A DNA stretch of 40,848 nt from an uncultured Porphyromonadaceae bacterium (GTDB lineage: Bacteria; Bacteroidota; Bacteroidia; Bacteroidales; Muribaculaceae), in assembly GCA_947176285.1 (NCBI GenBank), contig CAMWQF010000001.1:1-40848 (forward strand), read 5' to 3'. Of the stretch, positions 15,997 to 23,999 are shown one piece after another. The notes beneath the pieces are model-generated. The model was not told the origin of the DNA, made no database searches, and saw only the letters and a program-made list of their open reading frames with translations. How positions within the stretch are numbered: the first letter of the stretch is position 1; each line of letters starts with the position of its first letter. A program made the position numbers and the translations under genes.

Positions 15997-16752
15997 ATGG
16001 AAACACTTGAAGATATACTGGGCAGGCTTGACATGACGAGAATTCCTCGGCATGTTGCAATGATAATGGATGGTAATGGTCGTTGGGCTAAAAACCGTGA
16101 TAAGGTAAGAAGTGACGGCCACTACGAAGGAATTACCAGTGTGCATAATGTCACGGCATTATCGTCCGACCTTGGTATGGAATATCTAACGCTATATGCC
16201 TTCAGCACTGAAAATTGGAATCGTCCTAAAGAAGAGGTAGACACATTGATGACCATCATTGGATGGGCTATAGCAAGAGAACTCCCTGAACTTCTTCAGA
16301 ACAATGTGAAGATCAATCTGCTTGGAGATATAGAGAGAGTGCCGGAGGGACCTCGCGCTGAACTTTACGACTCACGCGACAAGACATCTCATTGCACCGG
16401 CTTGCAACTGAATATTTGCATAAGTTATTCCTCAAGGTGGGAGATTGCGGATGCTGCCAGGAGGTTGGCTCAAGAGGTGGCAGAAGGAAAACTCAATCCT
16501 GACGATATAGATGAAACTGTATTCAGCAATCACCTTGCCACAGCGGGAATGCCCGATCCCGACCTTTTGATACGCACAGGAGGTGAAGAGAGAATCAGCA
16601 ACTATCTTCTCTGGCAAATTGCTTACAGTGAGCTTTATTTCACTCCGGTGCTTTGGCCCGATTTCGGCAAGAAGGAATATGCGCTCGCCTTGATCGACTA
16701 TCAGCAACGAGAACGGCGATTTGGAAAAACTTCCGAACAAGTAGCACAATGA
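15997..16752 (+). CDS. uppS: Isoprenyl transferase (undecaprenyl diphosphate synthase)
   Basis: A 251-residue cis-prenyltransferase that extends farnesyl diphosphate with isopentenyl units to make undecaprenyl diphosphate, the lipid carrier for cell-wall and O-antigen precursors. The signature MIMDGNGRWAKNR (catalytic Asp25) is present, as are LTLYAFSTENWNRP and the C-terminal RTGGEERISNYLLWQ, then YSELYFTPVLWPDF. The length is normal. It sits between the DUF6089 gene and bamA; a 9-bp repeat array begins at the base after its stop codon. Confidence 0.97.
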   Translation: METLEDILGRLDMTRIPRHVAMIMDGNGRWAKNRDKVRSDGHYEGITSVHNVTALSSDLGMEYLTLYAFSTENWNRPKEEVDTLMTIIGWAIARELPELLQNNVKINLLGDIERVPEGPRAELYDSRDKTSHCTGLQLNICISYSSRWEIADAARRLAQEVAEGKLNPDDIDETVFSNHLATAGMPDPDLLIRTGGEERISNYLLWQIAYSELYFTPVLWPDFGKKEYALALIDYQQRERRFGKTSEQVAQ

Positions 16753-16797
16753 TTATAAGAGTTATAAATCTTATAAGTCTTATAAATCTTATAATTA
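16753..16797. repeat. Nonamer tandem array between uppS and bamA
   Basis: Five 9-bp units: TTATAAGAG, TTATAAATC, TTATAAGTC, TTATAAATC, TTATAATTA. It starts immediately after the uppS stop codon and occupies most of the 79-base gap before bamA. The unit differs from the ATTAGACTA arrays but has the same period. Confidence 0.92.
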
Positions 16798-16831
16798 TTA
16801 TTGAAATTTCTGACAACTTGACAACAAAGAT

Positions 16832-19474
16832 ATGACTTTTAAAAGAACCATCATACGGATTATGCTTGCGGTCGCTGCTATTGTGGCGACATTGCCTGTG
16901 CAGGCGCAAACGCCTTCCAATGACACCGTATATTCTCCCGAAATTATCTATAGTCCTATTCCAAAGGTTTATGAGATTGCCGGGATCTCAGTTACGGGTG
17001 TCCCGGATGTGGAGGACTACGTGATAATTGGATATTCAGGTCTCTCCGTAGGTGAGAAAGTGGAGATCCCGGGCGATGCAATATCAACTGCTGTAAAGCG
17101 ATTCTATAAGCAGGGTCTGTATTCGAAAGTGGAAATTAATCTTGTTAAGACAGTCGGCGACAAGGCATGGCTGGAGATTGCTCTAAAGCAGCAGCCTCGA
17201 ATGGCAGAAATTCGATTTACGGGAGTAAAAGGCTCTGAAAAGAAGGATCTTCTTGAGCGTCTTGGTGTGGAGAAAGGGCAGCAGCTTACTCCAAATATCG
17301 TAGCGCGTATTGTTCAGGTTGTGAAGAAATATTATGAAGATAAGGGATTTAAGGATGTTATAGTCACTTCTACTCAGCAGCCTGACATCTCTCAAGATAA
17401 TTATAACTTCCTCACGGTAAATGTCGACCGTCAGAATAAAGTCAAGGTTCATAAGATATATATCAATGGCAACAACGTTCTTAGTGATCGCAAGTTTAAG
17501 AATGCCATGAAGAAGACCAATGAGAACCATGACATTCTCAATCTTTTCAAGCAGAAGAAATTCATTGAATCGGACTATGCGGATGACAAGAACCGTATTA
17601 TTGAGAAGTATAACGAACTCGGTTATCGTGATGCAGAGATTCTCAGCGACTCAATCGTGAAATATGACGATAAAGAAATAGATATTTATCTGACAGTTGA
17701 TGAAGGAGACAGATATTATATAAAGGATATCAACTGGGTTGGTAATACTGTCTATCCTACTGAGTTCTTAAATCAGATTCTTGGCATGTATCCGGGTGAT
17801 GTCTATAATCAGAAGCGCCTGAGCAAGCGAACAATGGAAGATGATGATGCTGTAGGCAACTTGTATCTCGACAATGGCTATCTGTTTTTCCAACTCGTGC
17901 CAATAGAGCAGCACGTGGAGGGTGACAGCATATCGCTTCTTATGCGTATTTATGAGGGACAGCCTGCAAGGATTAATAAAGTGGTGATTAACGGTAACGA
18001 CCAACTTTATGAGAAAGTAATCCGCCGCGAACTGCGTGTTAAACCGGGAGACTTGTTCTCTAAACGCGCTTTGATGAACTCTGCGCGTGAGATTGCAGCG
18101 TCCGGACATTTCGACCCGGAGACGATGGGCATCAACCCTGTTGAAAATCCTGCTGACGGCACTGTCGACATTGTGTTTGACCTTGAGCAAAAGGCAAACG
18201 ATAAAGTGCAGCTTTCGTTTGGTTGGGGACAGACCGGTGTGACCGGGCAGGTGGCTTTGTCATTCTCTAACTTCTCTATCAAGAATCTCTTTAACCCGCA
18301 AAGTTATCGTGGCATAATCCCTCGTGGCGACGGGCAGACATTCTCGATTTCAGCACAGACCAATGCCAAGTATTACCAAAGTTACAACATCAGTTTCTTT
18401 GATCCTTGGCTCGGAGGAAAGCGTCCAAATTCATTCTCGTTCTCAGTTGATTACAGCCGTTCTACCGGAGTCAACAGCCGATTCTATAATCAGAGCTGGA
18501 TGAGTGCAGGTGCCATGTATCCATATTATGGAGGATCGTATCATAACGATTATAATTATGGTCAGTATTATTATCAGAATGCCTATGACCCTAACAAAGT
18601 GCTCCAACTTGCCGGTGTAACTGCTGCTTACGGTACGCGTCTGACATGGCCTGACGATTACTTCCAGTTCCAGGTTTCGCTTGCCTACCGTTGGTATTAC
18701 CTTAAGAATTGGGAATATCTCCGGTTTATGCAGACCGGTTCGGCAAACTCTTTGGTGCTTGGGCTTATGCTGAGCAGAAATACTACCGATCAGCCGATTT
18801 ATCCTAAAAATGGCTCTAGTTTCATGCTCTCATTGCAGATGACTCCGCCATGGACCAAATTCCGTCACGGACATGATTGGAAGACTCTTGCCGCAGAGGC
18901 TGCCAAATATGACGCTAAAGCGCAGGCTGAACTCTATAAGTGGATAGAATATTGGAAACTTAAATTCCAGGCTAAGACATTCACACCCCTTACAGATGTT
19001 GATGGACAGTGGACTCTTGTGATGATGACAAAAGCAGATTTCGCAATATTGGGTTCCTACAACAAGTATGTGAAATCTCCGTTTGAGACATTCTACTTTG
19101 GTGGCGACGGTATGACCGGAAGTTACACATATGCCACAGAAACTGTGTCAATGCGTGGCTATGAGAACGGACAGTTTACTCCTAACTTCTATGAGGCGTA
19201 TGCATATTCGAAATTCACATTCGAACTTCGTTTCCCATTCATGCTACAGCCAAATACTACGATATTCGCCCTTGCATTTGCTGAAGCCGGTAATGCATGG
19301 ACAGATATAAAAGACTTTGCTCCGTTCAACTTGAAACGTTCTGCCGGTGTCGGAATTCGACTCTATCTCTCGATGCTTGGTTTCCTTGGTATTGACTGGG
19401 GTTATGGTTTCGACAAGGTATGGGGCAGACGAGGCGGCGGCAACTTGCACTTCGTGCTCGGACAAGAATTCTAA
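16832..19474 (+). CDS. bamA: Outer-membrane protein assembly factor BamA
   Basis: An 880-residue Omp85 protein that inserts beta-barrels into the outer membrane. It has a signal peptide (about 1-26, PVQAQ), successive POTRA domains (about 45-450; for example VKVHKIYINGNNVLSDRKF and RYYIKDINWVGNTVYPTEFL) and a C-terminal barrel (about 455-880). The barrel carries the diagnostic SMRGYENG motif and ends in FVLGQEF with the expected terminal Phe. A Tyr/Asn-rich extracellular loop (about 558-585) is seen. It lies between uppS and two Skp-like chaperone genes, the usual envelope-assembly neighbourhood. Confidence 0.96.
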   Translation: MTFKRTIIRIMLAVAAIVATLPVQAQTPSNDTVYSPEIIYSPIPKVYEIAGISVTGVPDVEDYVIIGYSGLSVGEKVEIPGDAISTAVKRFYKQGLYSKVEINLVKTVGDKAWLEIALKQQPRMAEIRFTGVKGSEKKDLLERLGVEKGQQLTPNIVARIVQVVKKYYEDKGFKDVIVTSTQQPDISQDNYNFLTVNVDRQNKVKVHKIYINGNNVLSDRKFKNAMKKTNENHDILNLFKQKKFIESDYADDKNRIIEKYNELGYRDAEILSDSIVKYDDKEIDIYLTVDEGDRYYIKDINWVGNTVYPTEFLNQILGMYPGDVYNQKRLSKRTMEDDDAVGNLYLDNGYLFFQLVPIEQHVEGDSISLLMRIYEGQPARINKVVINGNDQLYEKVIRRELRVKPGDLFSKRALMNSAREIAASGHFDPETMGINPVENPADGTVDIVFDLEQKANDKVQLSFGWGQTGVTGQVALSFSNFSIKNLFNPQSYRGIIPRGDGQTFSISAQTNAKYYQSYNISFFDPWLGGKRPNSFSFSVDYSRSTGVNSRFYNQSWMSAGAMYPYYGGSYHNDYNYGQYYYQNAYDPNKVLQLAGVTAAYGTRLTWPDDYFQFQVSLAYRWYYLKNWEYLRFMQTGSANSLVLGLMLSRNTTDQPIYPKNGSSFMLSLQMTPPWTKFRHGHDWKTLAAEAAKYDAKAQAELYKWIEYWKLKFQAKTFTPLTDVDGQWTLVMMTKADFAILGSYNKYVKSPFETFYFGGDGMTGSYTYATETVSMRGYENGQFTPNFYEAYAYSKFTFELRFPFMLQPNTTIFALAFAEAGNAWTDIKDFAPFNLKRSAGVGIRLYLSMLGFLGIDWGYGFDKVWGRRGGGNLHFVLGQEF

Positions 19475-19574
19475 TCGAGGGTTAATGCTCCAGAGTGAAA
19501 CTAAAGGGGTTTAAACTTTAAGGATAGAAAATTGTCTTTATTGTTGTAGTATGAAACTTTTAAATAGAAATAAC

Positions 19575-20090
19575 ATGAAGAAACTTATAATATCATTCGC
19601 GCTGGTGATTGCTGCTTGCGTGGGAGCATACGCTCAGAAGTTTGCTCTTGTGGATATGGATTATATCCTTCGAAACGTGCCGAGTTATGAGATGGCTAAC
19701 GAGCAGCTCAATCAAGTGTCTCAGCGCTGGGAGCGTGAGGTGACTGAACTCTCTAAGGAGGCTGAGACAATGTATAAGAACTATCAGTCGGAAATGATAT
19801 TCCTGACAGATGATCAGAAGAAGGCTCGCGAAGAGGAACTTGTGGCTAAAGAGAAGGAGGTGACTGACCTTCGCTACAAATATTTTGGTCCTGAAGGAGA
19901 ACTTTTCAAAAAGCGTCAGAGCCTTATGAAGCCAATTCAGGAAGATGTCTATAATGCCGTTAAGGCTGTAAGCGAGGAAAAGGGATATCAGGTGATATTC
20001 GACCGTGCTTCCTCTCAGAGCATTGTGTTTGCTTCCCCAAAGATTGATGTGAGCAACGAAGTGCTTGCAAAGTTAGGATACTCTAAGTAA
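19575..20090 (+). CDS. Periplasmic chaperone, Skp/OmpH family (first copy)
   Basis: A 171-residue protein with a signal peptide (MKKLIISFALVIAACVGAYAQ) and the Skp/OmpH body: FALVDMDYILRNVPSY, a long coiled-coil arm (about 45-125) and a C-terminal GYQVIFDRASSQSIVFASP. Skp trimers carry unfolded outer-membrane proteins across the periplasm. An in-frame ATG at 19551 would add MKLLNRNN before the signal peptide; I chose 19575 because it gives a standard signal sequence. It follows bamA by 100 bases and precedes a second homologue, as is common in Bacteroidota. Confidence 0.92.
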   Translation: MKKLIISFALVIAACVGAYAQKFALVDMDYILRNVPSYEMANEQLNQVSQRWEREVTELSKEAETMYKNYQSEMIFLTDDQKKAREEELVAKEKEVTDLRYKYFGPEGELFKKRQSLMKPIQEDVYNAVKAVSEEKGYQVIFDRASSQSIVFASPKIDVSNEVLAKLGYSK

Positions 20091-20127
20091 GAAATATATA
20101 ATATTAAATAATACAAACAAGAAAGAA

Positions 20128-20634
20128 ATGATCAAGAAAGTACTTTTGGCAATCGCGCTTATCTGCCCGATGCTTCTGTCCGCTCAGACACTCAAGATCG
20201 GACTCGTAGACTTTGATGCAATTTTTGCCGTAATGCCGGAGACGGCTGCCGCGCAGAACCAACTTAAGGAAGTTGGCGACAAGTATGAAGCAGAATATAA
20301 GAAACTCGGAGAGGAGATGAATCGTCTCATGACAGAGTATCAGAATATGCCTGAAAATGAACTTCCTGCCATCAGAGAGCGCAAAGCTCGTGAACTTACC
20401 GACTATCAGCAGAAACTTCAACAGTTTGAGGCGTCTGCAGGTCAGGATTTGCAGAAAATGCAGATTGACCTTATGGGTCCAATTCAGCAGAAGATCAATC
20501 AGGCTGTGGAGAGTGTAGGCATGGAAGGAAATTTCTCACTTATCCAGATGTATAATCCTCAGCTTACTCTCTATCGCGCTGCTCCGGTTGAAGATGTCAC
20601 TGATGCAGTAAAGGCTAAGCTTGGCGTGAAATAA
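20128..20634 (+). CDS. Periplasmic chaperone, Skp/OmpH family (second copy)
   Basis: A 168-residue protein with a signal peptide (about 1-19, MLLSAQ) and Skp features: KIGLVDFDAIFAVMPETAAAQ, a coiled coil (about 45-115) and the C-terminal FSLIQMYNPQLTLYRAAPVEDVTD. It is clearly diverged from the preceding copy but shares length and layout. Both probably serve BamA; a division of labour between the copies is possible but not visible from sequence. The gap to the first copy is 37 bases. Confidence 0.92.
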   Translation: MIKKVLLAIALICPMLLSAQTLKIGLVDFDAIFAVMPETAAAQNQLKEVGDKYEAEYKKLGEEMNRLMTEYQNMPENELPAIRERKARELTDYQQKLQQFEASAGQDLQKMQIDLMGPIQQKINQAVESVGMEGNFSLIQMYNPQLTLYRAAPVEDVTDAVKAKLGVK

Positions 20635-20660
20635 ATCGACAATGTGTTGAATGCAACACT

Positions 20661-21533
20661 ATGATAAATATGCATGAAAAGACAATGGCGGGGGCTGATG
20701 CTTCCGCCATTTCAGTAGGGCGTATCGGAGTCTTTGATTCCGGCTATGGCGGACTTACGATACTTCGTGAACTTAGGAACACTCTTCCTGAGTATGACTA
20801 TCTTTATTTGGGCGACAATGCTCGTGCGCCTTACGGATCGAGGAGTTTTGAGATAATCTATAAATATACTCTCGAAGCCGTAAAGGAACTGTTCTCGCGT
20901 GGTTGTCCACTTGTCATATTGGCATGTAATACCGCTTCGGCAAAAGCATTGCGCACTATCCAGCAGAGAGATCTTCCTGAGATAGATCCTTCAAGAAGGG
21001 TATTGGGTGTGATTCGACCTACCGTTGAGATTCTTAATGATGTGTCGGCTTCAGGTCATGTGGGCGTCCTTGGAACTCCGGGCACTGTTGCAAGCCATTC
21101 ATATCAGATAGAGACTGTCAAACTGTTTCCTAAAATGACTGTCACAGAGCAGTCGTGTCCTCTTTGGGTGCCTATAGTAGAGAATTCAGAGGCTGATGGA
21201 GATGGCGCTGATTATTTTGTGAAAAAATATATCGATGAATTAATGGCGAAGGATGCGGATGTTGATACCTTCGTGCTTGGATGCACGCATTATCCTTTAC
21301 TGATCGAAAAGATTAGGAAGTATGCTCCCGAGCGTGTTAAGATACTGGAGCAGGGACGCCTTGTGGCAGAATCATTAAAAGATTATCTTCGCAGGCATCC
21401 TGAGATGGACTGCCGTCTGTCAAGAGGGGGAAGTGTGGAATATCTCACCAGTGAGAATCCTGAAAAGTTTGATTCTTTGGCATCCGTGTTCACGCATCAG
21501 GAAGTAAGGTCATGTCGTTGTTCGCTTGATTGA
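20661..21533 (+). CDS. murI: Glutamate racemase
   Basis: A 290-residue cytoplasmic enzyme that makes D-glutamate for peptidoglycan. The substrate-binding motif FDSGYGGLT is at about 25-33. The two catalytic cysteines are in ACNTASAKA (Cys89) and LGCTHYPLL (Cys208). The N terminus is about 18 residues longer than usual; ATGs at 20670 or 20685 could be the true start. It follows the skp pair by 26 bases and is probably in the same transcript. Confidence 0.96.
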   Translation: MINMHEKTMAGADASAISVGRIGVFDSGYGGLTILRELRNTLPEYDYLYLGDNARAPYGSRSFEIIYKYTLEAVKELFSRGCPLVILACNTASAKALRTIQQRDLPEIDPSRRVLGVIRPTVEILNDVSASGHVGVLGTPGTVASHSYQIETVKLFPKMTVTEQSCPLWVPIVENSEADGDGADYFVKKYIDELMAKDADVDTFVLGCTHYPLLIEKIRKYAPERVKILEQGRLVAESLKDYLRRHPEMDCRLSRGGSVEYLTSENPEKFDSLASVFTHQEVRSCRCSLD

Positions 21534-21547
21534 AAAAATATACGAAT

Positions 21548-21802
21548 ATGGAAAATGAAAACATATCTGTAGATGTCACTGCAAGATTGCAGGCTCTGTC
21601 AGAACGCTTAGCGGCTGATGCCGATGACGAAATGGCATTGATAGAACGTGGACGATTGTATTGGGCACTCGGCAAGCGCAGTGAGGCAATCAACGACTAT
21701 CTGGCGGCACAAAAGATAAATCCGAATGGGGATGCCAAGCAGTTGCTGAAGGCTACCTACGAAATACTTGATTTCTATAATAAAGACCTATATAATCCTT
21801 AA
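21548..21802 (+). CDS. Small TPR-like protein
   Basis: An 84-residue cytoplasmic protein with one to two TPR-like helical hairpins (ALIERGRLYWALGKRSEAINDYLAAQKINPN). It starts at the ATG 14 bases after the murI stop; an overlapping TTG start at 21530 is possible but less likely. Its stop TAA at 21800-21802 overlaps the stop of the opposing gene in a shared TTAA. The function is unknown; similar small proteins follow murI in relatives as far as I recall. Confidence 0.75.
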   Translation: MENENISVDVTARLQALSERLAADADDEMALIERGRLYWALGKRSEAINDYLAAQKINPNGDAKQLLKATYEILDFYNKDLYNP

Positions 21803-22170
21803 AGTTCCCAGGGGAAGAACATAGGGACTTGCACAGCCTTTACCTTTTGGCGTGGTGTATACTTACGTTGAGGATAGAGCATTATTCGGCGTTCGTCGAT
21901 CCATCCGCGGTCGTGATTCCGTATTTGTGCCACAGCGAGTCCTTGCATACTTTTAGCGCGAAGGCGTAAGTCGCCCGTAAGGTCAGTCATATCGGCTACC
22001 TTGCGGGTTTCATATTCCATTACGCATTGGTCGCCCACCATCACGCGCACTGATATTCTGTCGCCATAGCTCATGAGGCGGTTGCTGCGTCCTACCGGCA
22101 CGCGGCGGACGGTGCGTGAAGTATAGATAGGTGCTCCTGAAGAACCGGAAGTGTAGTAAGTGCTGTTCAT
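21799..22170 (-). CDS. Hypothetical basic protein, 123 residues
   Basis: I do not recognise this protein. It has no signal peptide or transmembrane segment. It is basic and Arg-rich (TSRTVRRVPVGRSNRL), with a central beta-like part (DRISVRVMVGDQCVMEYETRKV) and a C terminus with paired aromatic and proline residues (VPMFFPWEL). It is preceded on the minus strand by a good -7 element, which supports it being a real gene. It converges on the small TPR gene with stop codons overlapping in TTAA. Confidence 0.65.
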   Translation of the reverse strand: MNSTYYTSGSSGAPIYTSRTVRRVPVGRSNRLMSYGDRISVRVMVGDQCVMEYETRKVADMTDLTGDLRLRAKSMQGLAVAQIRNHDRGWIDERRIMLYPQRKYTPRQKVKAVQVPMFFPWEL

Positions 22171-22218
22171 AATCGGACTATTTTGCGGGTTGCAAAAGGC
22201 AACTCAAGTTTTATAGTG

Positions 22219-22226
22219 CAAAAATA
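22219..22226 (-). promoter_or_regulatory. -7 element of the hypothetical gene
   Basis: On the minus strand TATTTTTG matches TAnnTTTG, 49 bases before the start of the 123-residue hypothetical protein. No matching -33 site at standard spacing is seen. Confidence 0.4.
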
Positions 22227-22301
22227 GTTCGATATGATGCACGGATTAGGCAGTCAAATGCAAAAGGATGTTAATGACTGCCCGTTTTCCATGCAGTCAT
22301 C

Positions 22302-22333
22302 AAAAAAATGCCTTGCGATATATATCGCAAGGC
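22302..22333 (-). terminator. Terminator of tRNA-Leu
   Basis: A perfect 24-bp palindrome at 22310-22333 (arms GCCTTGCGATAT) is followed on the minus strand by ATTTTTTT. It begins 7 bases after the tRNA 3' end and is a strong intrinsic terminator. Confidence 0.85.
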
Positions 22334-22340
22334 AAAACCG

Positions 22341-22425
22341 TACAGGAAATGGGACTCGAACCCACACAGCCCGCAAAGGCCAGGGGATTTTAAGTCCCCC
22401 GTGTCTACCATTCCACCATTCCTGC
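22341..22425 (-). tRNA. tRNA-Leu (anticodon UAA)
   Basis: The 85-nt minus-strand sequence folds as a class II tRNA. The acceptor stem GCAGGAA pairs with TTCCTGT (one G-U), followed by discriminator A. The anticodon stem GGGGA/TCCCC encloses loop CTTAAAA with anticodon TAA. A long variable arm (about GGCCTTTGCGGGC) and the T arm GTGGGTTCGAGTCCCAT are present. The 3' CCA is not encoded. It has its own consensus promoter and terminator. Confidence 0.95.
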
Positions 22426-22454
22426 ATCAGGAAATCCGGATTGGATTCCACATG

Positions 22455-22486
22455 CAAAGTTAATGACTTTTTTGCATCCTACCAAA
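22455..22486 (-). promoter_or_regulatory. Promoter of tRNA-Leu
   Basis: On the minus strand TTTG (22486-22483), a 20-base spacer and TAACTTTG (22462-22455) match the Bacteroidota consensus. It lies between the ompA-family terminator and the tRNA, about 30 bases from the mature tRNA 5' end. Confidence 0.75.
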
Positions 22487-22495
22487 TTTTTTGGT

Positions 22496-22526
22496 AAAAA
22501 AGATGCCTCGCGGCTTGCGAGGCATC
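22496..22526 (-). terminator. Terminator of the OmpA-family gene
   Basis: On the minus strand GATGCCTCGC, loop AAGCC and GCGAGGCATC are followed by TTTTTT, a strong intrinsic terminator 40 bases past the OmpA-family stop. A second smaller hairpin (TGCCGA/TCGGCA, 22533-22548) lies between. Confidence 0.9.
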
Positions 22527-22565
22527 TAAACTTGCCGATCTTTCGGCATTCACCTAAAGTTATTT

Positions 22566-23738
22566 TTATTTAGTAACGCTAGTTTCTGTTGATACCGGAG
22601 CACCATTGTCAAGAGTGCAGATTGCAACGCGGTTCCAGCTTTCTTCTTCAAACATGTGGCCGATGCCCATGCCTTCTGCCTTAATTCTGCTTGCAGGTAT
22701 GCCATACTTGCTTACGAGCATGTCCTTAACTGATTCAGCACGCTGGTTGGCGAGACGTTCGTTGACTTCTACAGGACCATCCTGAGATGCATAACCCTTG
22801 ATGCTGACTGTAGCCTTCGGGTGATTCTTGAGGTAAGAAGCAACTGCTGCTACGTTTGGAAGTTGGTCGGCAGGAACATTGTAGCGACCGATAGCGAAGT
22901 TGACATATCTTACGGTGCTGAGGAAGTCTTGAGTTTCCTTAACTACGACCGGTTTCTGATTTTTGAGTTTCTGGATTTCAGATGCGAGAAGCATGTTCTC
23001 ATTGTTGCTTGCATTCAAAGCATCTGCAGCGGCTGCAACATCAGCACGAAGGTTTGTAACCTTTTCATTAAGCATTGCAATTTCGTCGAGGTTGTAGTTT
23101 GGCACTGTGTATTTGAATCCATCACCGAGTTTTACAGAAACGCCAGCCATCACATTGATAGTAGCTTTCTTTGCGTTGTAAGCAGCTGATGATTGCGCTA
23201 CATGAGCATCGCTCATATCATATAGTACGCTTGGACGAATGGAAAGAGTCACATTGTCGCTTACATTGAAGTTGAAATTAAGTCCTGCTTTAGTAGCGAA
23301 GAAGTTGCGGTCTGTGCCTTTGCCATTCTGATAGAGGTGACCCCATCCGGCTCCTGCTACTGCTTCAATGTCGAATACATTCTTTGTGCCATAAGGCTGG
23401 AAAAGTTGGAAGAGATTCAAGGCTGCATACGGGCCAACATAACTTGCATCGAATGCTGTAGTGGAATGATCCATACCTTTCCAATTGGAAGTGTTGACTG
23501 CGAAATCACCTTCAGCACCTACTCCGAACGCCGGAGTGATCTGTTTGCGGATATCGATTCCGGCAACTCCGCGCATATCTTTGAAGAAATTCTTTCCGCT
23601 TGTCATAGGAGTGGTTGCTCCGCCCTGAAGTCCGATAGAGATGTTGCTGAAGAGGCCTGGTTTCTGCATGGCTTCCTGGGCTGTCATGGTTGCCGCGCCT
23701 GTGAGAAGGAGTGTGGCGGCGAGTAATGTCTTTTTCAT
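22566..23738 (-). CDS. OmpA-family outer-membrane protein
   Basis: A 390-residue protein. It has a signal peptide (about 1-20), an N-terminal barrel (about 25-205, with FSNISIGLQGGATTPMTSGK and ATINVMAGVSVKLGDGF), a short coiled coil (about 218-262) and a C-terminal OmpA/MotB-like peptidoglycan-binding domain (about 273-377). The last has VSIKGYASQDGPVEVNERLA followed by NQRAESVKDML. It should tie the outer membrane to the cell wall and is probably a major porin. Arrangement and length match the abundant Bacteroidales OmpA-like proteins. It is monocistronic with a strong terminator; no TAnnTTTG element is obvious in its long AT-rich upstream region. Confidence 0.94.
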   Translation of the reverse strand: MKKTLLAATLLLTGAATMTAQEAMQKPGLFSNISIGLQGGATTPMTSGKNFFKDMRGVAGIDIRKQITPAFGVGAEGDFAVNTSNWKGMDHSTTAFDASYVGPYAALNLFQLFQPYGTKNVFDIEAVAGAGWGHLYQNGKGTDRNFFATKAGLNFNFNVSDNVTLSIRPSVLYDMSDAHVAQSSAAYNAKKATINVMAGVSVKLGDGFKYTVPNYNLDEIAMLNEKVTNLRADVAAAADALNASNNENMLLASEIQKLKNQKPVVVKETQDFLSTVRYVNFAIGRYNVPADQLPNVAAVASYLKNHPKATVSIKGYASQDGPVEVNERLANQRAESVKDMLVSKYGIPASRIKAEGMGIGHMFEEESWNRVAICTLDNGAPVSTETSVTK

Positions 23739-23948
23739 AATTGTGCGTTTTTAAGTTAAAAAATTAAGATAAATTTATTTTGCGGTTACAGCTTCAATGA
23801 AGAATATTCCGCTTCAGTGAAATTGTACCATTAAAACACGCAAGTGTGGAAAATGGATTAATGGAAATGTGAAAAATTTTTTATTTTAACATTTATTAAC
23901 ACGACAACTTATTGGTTATCATTAATATGTAGGTTGGATAAATTATAA
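23739..23948. other. AT-rich intergenic region upstream of the OmpA-family gene
   Basis: About 210 bases with no credible ORF. It should hold the promoter and a long leader of the OmpA-family gene, but no consensus -33/-7 pair was found on the minus strand. TTAACATTTATTAACACG at 23886-23903 is the only notable short repeat. Confidence 0.4.
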
Positions 23949-23950
23949 TA

Positions 23951-23978
23951 AAAAAGGACGCACGAGTCTTGCGTCCTT
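23951..23978 (-). terminator. Terminator of the rhomboid/endonuclease operon
   Basis: On the minus strand AAGGACGCA, a 7-base loop and TGCGTCCTT are followed by TTTATTATAATT. It lies about 22 bases past the endonuclease stop codon. Confidence 0.85.
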
Positions 23979-23999
23979 ACGTTGATATCTGAGAATTCA

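Noticed and set aside
21530..21547. TTG start for the small TPR-like gene overlapping murI
   Set aside because: The ATG at 21548 gives a standard start after the murI stop; the TTG extension adds only six residues.
22234..22497. Frame of 87 residues on the plus strand across the tRNA
   Set aside because: It runs through the tRNA-Leu gene, its terminator and its promoter on the other strand.
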